This document shows positions 27,418-32,673 of a stretch of 32,673 nt of DNA, in pieces. The notes beneath the pieces are model-generated. The model was not told the DNA's origin. It saw only the letters and a program-made list of their open reading frames with translations, and made no database searches. Both the position numbers and the translations under genes were made by a program. Source of the stretch: Acanthamoeba sp. SK_2022b (taxonomy: Eukaryota > Discosea > Longamoebia > Acanthamoebidae); assembly GCA_027943245.1 (NCBI GenBank), contig JANDJZ010000574.1, positions 1 to 32,673 on the forward strand, in the 5' to 3' direction. The number at the start of each line of letters is the position of its first letter. Position 1 is the stretch's first letter.

Positions 27418-27446
27418 ATTTTAACGCGAACTGCCTTTTCAAGCAA
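27418..27446 (-). promoter_or_regulatory. Sigma-70 promoter of the S10 operon inside a 13-bp inverted repeat
   Basis: Minus-strand -35 TTGCTT (27446-27441), spacer 17, -10 TAAAAT (27423-27418), start of transcription near 27411. The arms TTTAACGCGAACT (27420-27432) and AGTTCGCGTTAAA (27446-27458) form a perfect 13-bp inverted repeat, one arm covering the -10 and the other reaching the -35. Confidence 0.6.
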
Positions 27447-27473
27447 GTTCGCGTTAAATCAAAGCCCTTCAAC

Positions 27474-27489
27474 GGCCCCGCAAGGGGCC
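27474..27489 (-). terminator. Hairpin just after rpsJ, possible end of the str transcript
   Basis: GGCCCC (27489-27484 minus) pairs with GGGGCC around TTGC, 10 bases after the rpsJ stop. No U-tract follows, so this is at best a partial terminator or a stabilising 3' hairpin. Confidence 0.4.
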
Positions 27490-27499
27490 TGTGAAGTAC

Positions 27500-27811
27500 T
27501 TATTGCAGCTTGATCTCGACGTCCACACCTGCGGGCAGGTCCAGCTTCATCAGAGCGTCAACCGTCTTGTCAGTCGGGTCAACGATGTCCATCAGGCGCT
27601 GGTGAGTGCGGATTTCGAACTGGTCGCGGCTGGTCTTGTTGACGTGCGGCGAGCGCAGGATGTCGAAGCGCTTCATGCGTGTCGGCAGGGGCACGGGACC
27701 CTTGACGATGGCGCCGGTGCGCTTGGCAGTGTCAACGATTTCAGCAGCCGACTGGTCGATCAGCTTGTAGTCAAACGCCTTCAGGCGGATGCGGATTTTT
27801 TGCTTGGACAT
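27500..27811 (-). CDS. rpsJ: Small ribosomal subunit protein uS10
   Basis: A 103-residue protein of the 30S head that also partners NusB in antitermination. [60 protein letters not shown] and [13 protein letters not shown] are the standard landmarks. It follows tuf by 24 bases and so belongs to the str transcript here; 211 bases separate it from rplC. Confidence 0.98.
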   Translation of the reverse strand: MSKQKIRIRLKAFDYKLIDQSAAEIVDTAKRTGAIVKGPVPLPTRMKRFDILRSPHVNKTSRDQFEIRTHQRLMDIVDPTDKTVDALMKLDLPAGVDVEIKLQ

Positions 27812-27835
27812 TGTGTATTCCTAGTTTTCTAAGAA

Positions 27836-28658
27836 TTACGCAATGATCTTTGCAACCACGCCAGCGCCCACGGTACGGCCGCCTTCGCGGATAGCGAAGC
27901 GCAGACCTTCTTCCATGGCGATGGGGGCGATCAGCTTGACGGTGATCGACACGTTATCGCCAGGCATCACCATTTCCTTGTCGGCGGGCAGCTCGATGGA
28001 GCCGGTCACGTCGGTCGTGCGGAAATAGAACTGGGGACGGTAGTTGTTGAAGAACGGAGTGTGGCGACCACCTTCGTCCTTGGACAGCACGTACACCTCA
28101 GCCGTGAAGTGGGTGTGGGGCTTGATGGAGCCGGGCTTGCACAGCACTTGGCCGCGTTCCACGTCTTCACGCTTGGTGCCGCGCAGCAGCAGGCCCACGT
28201 TGTCGCCAGCTTGGCCTTGGTCCAGCAGCTTGCGGAACATTTCCACGCCGGTGACGATGGTCTTCTGGGTGTCGCGGATACCGACGATTTCGATTTCTTC
28301 GCCGACCTTGATGATGCCGCGCTCCACGCGACCGGTCACCACGGTGCCACGGCCGGAGATCGAGAACACGTCTTCCACGGGCATTGCGAAGGCACCGTCC
28401 ACAGCGCGCTCGGGCGTGGGGATGTAGGTGTCCAGGGCTTCAGCCAGACGCAGGATGGCGGGCTCGCCCTTGTCGCTTGCGTCACCTTCCAGGGCCAGCT
28501 TGGCCGAGCCGCGGATGATGGGGGTGTCGTCGCCGGGGAAGTCGTACTTGGCCAGCAGCTCGCGCACTTCCATTTCGACCAGCTCCAGCAGCTCTTCGTC
28601 GTCCACCATGTCGCACTTGTTCAGGAACACGATGATGTAGGGCACGCCCACCTGCCGA

Positions 28659-28690
<32 letters not shown>

Positions 28691-28736
28691 CGGGCCGTCA
28701 GCGGCCGAGCACACCAGGATAGCGCCGTCCATCTGA

Positions 28737-28777
<41 letters not shown>

Positions 28778-29026
28778 GGGGCAGTCAACGTGAGCGTAGT
28801 GGCGGTTGGCCGTTTCGTACTCGACGTGGGCGGTGTTGATCGTGATGCCGCGGGCCTTTTCTTCAGGTGCTGCGTCGATCTGGTCGTAAGCCTTGGCTTC
28901 GCCGCCGAACTTCTTGGACAGAACGGTGGCGATGGCAGCCGTCAGGGTCGTCTTGCCGTGGTCCACGTGACCGATGGTGCCCACGTTGACGTGGGGCTTG
29001 GTCCGCTCGAATTTTTCCTTTGCCAT
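27836..29026 (-). CDS. tuf: Elongation factor Tu
   Basis: A 396-residue GTPase that brings aminoacyl-tRNA to the ribosome. Motifs: G1 GHVDHGKT (19-26), G2 [17 protein letters not shown] with the conserved Thr, G3 DCPGH (81-85, His85 for GTP hydrolysis), G4 NKCD (136-139), G5 GSAKLALEG. Domains 2 and 3 follow normally and end [11 protein letters not shown]. The gene follows fusA after a 162-base spacer with a terminator, so it likely has an own promoter. Only one tuf copy is in the window; many Burkholderiales have two. Confidence 0.99.
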
Positions 29027-29063
29027 GATTTCTCCGAAAGAGCAAAACCTGTGTGATGTTTAA

Positions 29064-29125
29064 GGTCTGCATCCCATTGCTTGGTCGCCCCGCACAGGTG
29101 ACAGGACGGCATGGGATCGCAGACC
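29064..29125 (-). promoter_or_regulatory. Long hairpin in the tuf leader
   Basis: GGTCTGCATCCCAT (29064-29077) and ATGGGATCGCAGACC (29111-29125) are complementary over 14 bp with a single bulged base, loop 33 bases. It lies 37 bases upstream of the tuf ATG and directly next to the fusA terminator. Confidence 0.5.
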
Positions 29126-29128
29126 GGC

Positions 29129-29159
29129 AAAAATCGCAGCCCCTTTTCAGGGGCTGCGA
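29129..29159 (-). terminator. Intrinsic terminator after fusA
   Basis: Minus-strand TCGCAGCCCC (29159-29150) pairs with GGGGCTGCGA (29143-29134) around TGAAAA; five T follow (29133-29129). It lies 30 bases after the fusA stop, between fusA and tuf. Confidence 0.88.
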
Positions 29160-29188
29160 CTCAAAAGCCTTCGATTATACAAAAAGCC

Positions 29189-30986
29189 TTACTTGGCGCG
29201 AGCAGCCACGATGGCTTCGGCCACGTTGCGGGGAGCTTCGGCGTAGTGCTTGAACTCCATCGTGTACGTAGCGCGGCCTTGCGTCTGCGAACGCAGCGAA
29301 GTGGCGTAGCCGAACATTTCCGACAGCGGCACTTCGGCCTTGATGGACTTGCCACCGCCGGCCATGTCGTCCATGCCCTGGACCATGCCGCGACGCGAGG
29401 ACAGGTCGCCCATCACGGTGCCGGCGTAGTCTTCAGGCGTCTCGACTTCCACGGCCATCATGGGCTCGAGGATGACGGGGCTGGCCTTCTTGGCGCCTTC
29501 CTTGAAGCCGAAGATGGCAGCCATCTTGAAGGCCATTTCGTTCGAGTCCACATCGTGGTACGAACCGAAGGTCAGGCGCACCTTGACGTCCACCACGGGG
29601 TAGCCGGCCAGCACGCCGGAAGTCAGCGCCTCGATCACGCCCTTCTCGACCGCAGGGATGTATTCGCGAGGAACCACACCGCCCTTGATTTCGTCGACGA
29701 ACTCGAAGCCCTTGCCGGCTTCCTGGGGTTCCAGGGTCAGCACGACGTGGCCGTACTGGCCCTTGCCGCCGGACTGGCGAACGAACTTGCCGTCCACATC
29801 GGTAACCTTCTGGCGAATGGTTTCGCGGTAGGCCACCTGGGGCTTGCCCACGTTGGCTTCCACGTTGAATTCGCGCTTCATGCGGTCAACGATGATTTCC
29901 AGGTGCAGCTCGCCCATGCCGGCGATGATGGTCTGGCCCGATTCTTCATCGGTGCGCACGCGGAAGGACGGATCTTCAGCAGCCAGGCGCGACAGGGCGA
30001 TGCCCATCTTTTCCTGGTCGGCCTTGGACTTGGGCTCCACGGCCTGTGCAATCACGGGCTCGGGGAAGACCATGCGTTCCAGCACGATGGGAGCTTCGAC
30101 GGCGCACAGCGTTTCGCCGGTGGTCACGTCCTTCAGGCCCACGCAGGCAGCGATGTCGCCGGCGCGGATTTCTTCGACTTCCACGCGCTCGTTGGCCATC
30201 ATCTGCACGATACGGCCGATACGCTCCTTCTTGCCCTTGACCGAGTTGAACACGGTGTCGCCCTTGGTCAGGACGCCCGAGTACACGCGCACGAAGGTCA
30301 GCTGGCCGACGAACGGGTCGGTCATCAGCTTGAAGGCCAGGGCCGAGAACTTTTCGCCGTCGTCTGCCTTGCGGCTGAGCTTGGTTTCTTCGTTTTCGGG
30401 ATCGGTACCGGTGACGTCAGGGATGTCCACAGGCGCCGGCAGGTAGTCGATCACGGCGTCCAGCATGCGCTGCACACCCTTGTTCTTGAAGGCGGTACCG
30501 CACAGCATGGGCTGGATTTCGGTAGCCAGCGTACGAGCGCGCAGGCCGGCCTTCACGTCTTCTTCGGACAGAGTACCTTCTTCCAGGTACTTGTTCATCA
30601 GGTCTTCGCTGGCTTCGGCAGCCGCTTCCACGAGGTTTTCACGCCACTTGTTGGCGGTCTCCACCAGCTCGGCGGGGATTTCGTGGTATTCGAACTTCAT
30701 GCCTTGCGAGGCTTCGTCCCAGATGATGGCCTTCATCTTGACGAGGTCGACCACGCCCTTGAAGTTTTCTTCGGCACCGATCGGGATCACGACGGGCACG
30801 GGGTTGGCCTTCAGGCGCAGCTTCATCTGCTCGACGACCTTGAAGAAGTTGGCGCCGGTACGGTCCATCTTGTTCACGAAGGCCAGACGAGGCACCTTGT
30901 ACTTGTTGGCCTGACGCCACACGGTTTCCGACTGGGGCTGCACGCCGCCCACTGCGCAGTACACCATGCAGGCACCGTCCAGCACG

Positions 30987-31030
<44 letters not shown>

Positions 31031-31297
31031 GGTGTCGATGATGTTGAAACGGTGCTCGGGGTAGGACAGGTCCATGCCCTTCCAGAAGCAGGTCACTGCA
31101 GCGGAAGTGATGGTGATGCCGCGCTCTTGCTCTTGCTCCATCCAGTCGGTCGTAGCAGCGCCGTCGTGCACTTCGCCCAGCTTGTGGGTCACACCGGTGT
31201 AGAACAGGATACGTTCGGTGGTGGTGGTTTTGCCGGCGTCGATGTGGGCGGAGATACCGATATTGCGGTAGCGCTCGATGGGGGTCTTGCGAGCCAT
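29189..31297 (-). CDS. fusA: Elongation factor G
   Basis: A 702-residue translocase GTPase. It begins [20 protein letters not shown] with the P-loop AHIDAGKT at 17-24; [20 protein letters not shown] holds G3, and [12 protein letters not shown]4. Domains II-V follow: [40 protein letters not shown] (domain III), [20 protein letters not shown] (domain IV) and the C-terminal [20 protein letters not shown] (domain V). I start at the ATG at 31297. It has a terminator 30 bases after the stop. Confidence 0.99.
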
Positions 31298-31382
31298 GAT
31301 GGATCCTTGATTGATCGTATGGAGGGAGTCTCTGCCCGTTCCAGCCTCATGGTGCAGACGGACAGCAGTCTTATCTGGGGAT

Positions 31383-31440
31383 GCTCCTAATCGAGACAAG
31401 GCCGCAGGCAAAAATGCATGCGGCCCGTCTGATCAGGAGC
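31383..31440 (-). promoter_or_regulatory. Long paired region between rpsG and fusA
   Basis: In RNA of the minus strand GCUCCUGAUC pairs with GAUUAGGAGC (10 bp with one G-U), then AGAC with GUCU, then GGCCGCA with TGCGGCC, around a loop. The 152-base rpsG-fusA spacer is thus mostly one stem. No U-tract follows. Confidence 0.5.
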
Positions 31441-31449
31441 GAAGCGCTC

Positions 31450-31923
31450 TTAGAAGCGGAAGTGGCTGAACGCCTTGTTGGCTTCGGCCATGCGGTGCAC
31501 TTCGTCACGGCGCTTCATGGCGCCGCCACGGCCTTCGGTGGCCTCGAGCAGCTCGTTGGCCAGGCGCTGGGCCATGGACTTCTCGCCGCGCTTGCGTGCA
31601 GCTTCCTTCAGCCAACGCATGGACAGGGCCAGGCGACGCACGGGACGCACTTCGACGGGCACCTGGTAGTTGGCACCGCCGACGCGGCGGGACTTCACTT
31701 CGACCATGGGCTTCACGTTGTTGATGGCAACGATGAAGGCTTCCAGCGGGTCTTTGTCAGGGTGCTTCTTTTGAATCAGGTCCAGGGCACCGTAGATGAT
31801 GCGTTCTGCGACCGCCTTCTTGCCGCCTTCCATGATCACGTTCATGAACTTGGACAGCTCGACATTGCCGAACTTGGGATCCGGCAGGATTTCACGTTTG
31901 GGGACTTCGCGACGACGTGGCAT
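31450..31923 (-). CDS. rpsG: Small ribosomal subunit protein uS7
   Basis: A 157-residue organiser of the 30S head. [60 protein letters not shown] and [20 protein letters not shown] are the standard landmarks. In E. coli S7 also represses its own operon by binding the rpsL-rpsG spacer. The 160-base spacer upstream here carries a hairpin (31946-31978) that could do the same. Confidence 0.99.
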   Translation of the reverse strand: MPRRREVPKREILPDPKFGNVELSKFMNVIMEGGKKAVAERIIYGALDLIQKKHPDKDPLEAFIVAINNVKPMVEVKSRRVGGANYQVPVEVRPVRRLALSMRWLKEAARKRGEKSMAQRLANELLEATEGRGGAMKRRDEVHRMAEANKAFSHFRF

Positions 31924-31945
31924 TTTTTACCTCTATCTTGCTTCA

Positions 31946-31978
31946 GTTGGCGTCTTTTCAGACACCGCGAGAGCCAAC
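31946..31978 (-). promoter_or_regulatory. Forked hairpin in the rpsL-rpsG spacer
   Basis: GTTGGC (31946-31951) pairs with GCCAAC (31973-31978); inside it GTCT (31952-31955) pairs with AGAC (31960-31963) around TTTC. It lies 23 bases upstream of the rpsG ATG. In E. coli the S7 repressor site lies in the same spacer. Confidence 0.4.
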
Positions 31979-32083
31979 AGGACTCCCACTTACTCGACCC
32001 GCGCAAAACACTTGCGTTTGGGGTCACTACGCTGGATCTCGCGCCACGCGGGATACAGCACCTTCTTCGAAAAAACGCAGGGC

Positions 32084-32461
32084 TTACTTGGCCTTGGGCT
32101 TCTTCGCGCCGTACTTGGAACGGGCTTGCTTGCGGTCCTTGACGCCTTGCAGGTCAAGGGAGCCACGCACGATGTGGTAACGCACACCGGGCAAGTCCTT
32201 CACACGGCCGCCGCGCACCAGCACAACGCTGTGCTCTTGCAGGTTGTGGCCTTCACCACCGATGTAGGAGATGACCTCGAAGCCGTTGGTCAGGCGCACC
32301 TTGGCAACCTTACGCAGAGCGGAGTTAGGCTTCTTGGGCGTCGTGGTGTACACACGGGTGCACACGCCGCGGCGCTGAGGGCAGTTTTCCATAGCAGGGC
32401 TCTTGGATTTGACAACTTCGACCGTGCGGCCCTGACGCACGAGTTGGTTAATGGTTGGCAT
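32084..32461 (-). CDS. rpsL: Small ribosomal subunit protein uS12
   Basis: A 125-residue decoding-centre protein. [20 protein letters not shown] starts it; [20 protein letters not shown] gives Lys43 and Lys44, and [20 protein letters not shown] gives Lys88, Asp89 and Pro91. All are the sensitive-type residues for streptomycin, so no resistance change is seen. First gene of the str group, with a good promoter at 32539-32567. Confidence 0.99.
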   Translation of the reverse strand: MPTINQLVRQGRTVEVVKSKSPAMENCPQRRGVCTRVYTTTPKKPNSALRKVAKVRLTNGFEVISYIGGEGHNLQEHSVVLVRGGRVKDLPGVRYHIVRGSLDLQGVKDRKQARSKYGAKKPKAK

Positions 32462-32475
32462 TAATAAACGTCCCT

Positions 32476-32511
32476 AAACGTGAATTGCTTGCGAAAAGCG
32501 AAAACGTGAAT
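32476..32511 (-). repeat. Direct repeat in the rpsL leader
   Basis: AAACGTGAAT occurs at 32476-32485 and at 32502-32511 (minus-strand ATTCACGTTT twice), 26 bases apart start to start. Upstream of it TTCGGAA and TTCCGAA (32515-32529) form a small hairpin. Confidence 0.5.
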
Positions 32512-32538
32512 CCCTTCGGAAATTCCGAAAAGCCCTCG

Positions 32539-32567
32539 ACTGTACCAGCTTGCAGGAGATCGCACAA
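32539..32567 (-). promoter_or_regulatory. Sigma-70 promoter of the str operon
   Basis: Minus-strand -35 TTGTGC (32567-32562), spacer 17, -10 TACAGT (32544-32539). Start of transcription would be near 32532, giving a leader of about 70 bases to the rpsL ATG. Confidence 0.55.
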
Positions 32568-32618
32568 CTGCACCCCCTTCAAGCCGGTACGCGAGGGCCT
32601 GCGCGACAGGCGCGGGGC

Positions 32619-32673
32619 TTACTTGATCCAGAGGCGGATCGCATCCCAGGCACGGCCGAAGAAGCCAGCCTGC
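32619..32673 (-). CDS. C-terminus of an unidentified protein
   Basis: The last 17 codons of a minus-strand gene, reading QAGFFGRAWDAIRLWIK and a TAA stop at 32621-32619. The rest lies beyond the window. The aromatic and basic end looks like a membrane-adjacent or membrane-anchoring tail. It is not the C-terminus of RpoC, which often precedes rpsL. I do not recognise the family. Confidence 0.45.
   Translation of the reverse strand, partial: QAGFFGRAWDAIRLWIK

Noticed and set aside
29027..29128. tRNA genes upstream of tuf, as in the tufB arrangement of enterics
   Set aside because: No cloverleaf or TTCGA-type T-arm could be found in the 162-base fusA-tuf spacer.
29174..29179. TATAAT on the minus strand just after fusA
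   Set aside because: No -35 at proper distance and an intrinsic terminator follows within 20 bases, so a productive promoter is unlikely.
29111..31390. 759-codon plus-strand frame opposite fusA
   Set aside because: Antisense shadow of EF-G, His/Gly/Leu-rich and without recognisable domain.

Overview
The window is GC-rich chromosomal DNA from a betaproteobacterium of the order Burkholderiales, most likely family Comamonadaceae (Comamonas, Delftia or Acidovorax-like). This rests on protein character (AtpE, AtpB, EF-Tu, LipA and ribosomal proteins with betaproteobacterial sequence style and an extended, Arg/Gly-rich S3 tail), on the gene order str genes - rpsJ - rplC...rpsQ, and on a C-rich intergenic repeat of a type I remember from Comamonadaceae genomes. 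No 16S rRNA or other decisive marker is present, so the genus is inference.

Layout. 1-4400: end of a c-type cytochrome gene with its terminator; a minus-strand pair (uncharacterised protein and YheT-like alpha/beta hydrolase); then a plus-strand cluster of LemA-family lipoprotein, two TPM-domain proteins and a small lipoprotein. 4400-11661: the complete F1Fo ATP synthase operon atpIBEFHAGDC on the minus strand, with an intergenic repeat between atpD and atpC. 11662-14056: divergent plus-strand DUF493 (YbeD-like) - lipB - lipA lipoate operon, ending in a strong terminator. 14057-15493: a low-GC leader and a two-gene unit coding for a small protein with a C-terminal glycine-zipper membrane module (toxin/effector-like) and a soluble partner. 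15494-15804: noncoding stretch with a Fur-box-like promoter and two minus-strand terminators. 15805-18400: regulatory PTS genes (EIIA-Man type, HPr, EI) on the minus strand. 18519-21758: an unknown lipoprotein gene, TlpA-like thioredoxin, cytochrome c-prime, cytochrome b561-type protein and a GNAT acetyltransferase. 21803-22309: Prx5-type peroxiredoxin. 22364-32567: the S10 operon (rplC-rplD-rplW-rplB-rpsS-rplV-rpsC-rplP-rpmC-rpsQ) preceded by the str genes (rpsL-rpsG-fusA-tuf-rpsJ), all on the minus strand. The last 55 bases hold the C-terminus of an unidentified minus-strand gene.

Most of the window is housekeeping: energy conversion (ATP synthase, cytochromes), lipoylation, PTS-based regulation and translation. 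The parts that look least ordinary are the effector-like gene pair at 14302-15493, the possible iron-regulated small RNA just beside it, and structured leaders between genes of the str and S10 clusters. One of these carries a good sigma-70 promoter inside a 13-bp inverted repeat. All functional statements come from reading the sequence; no database search was run.
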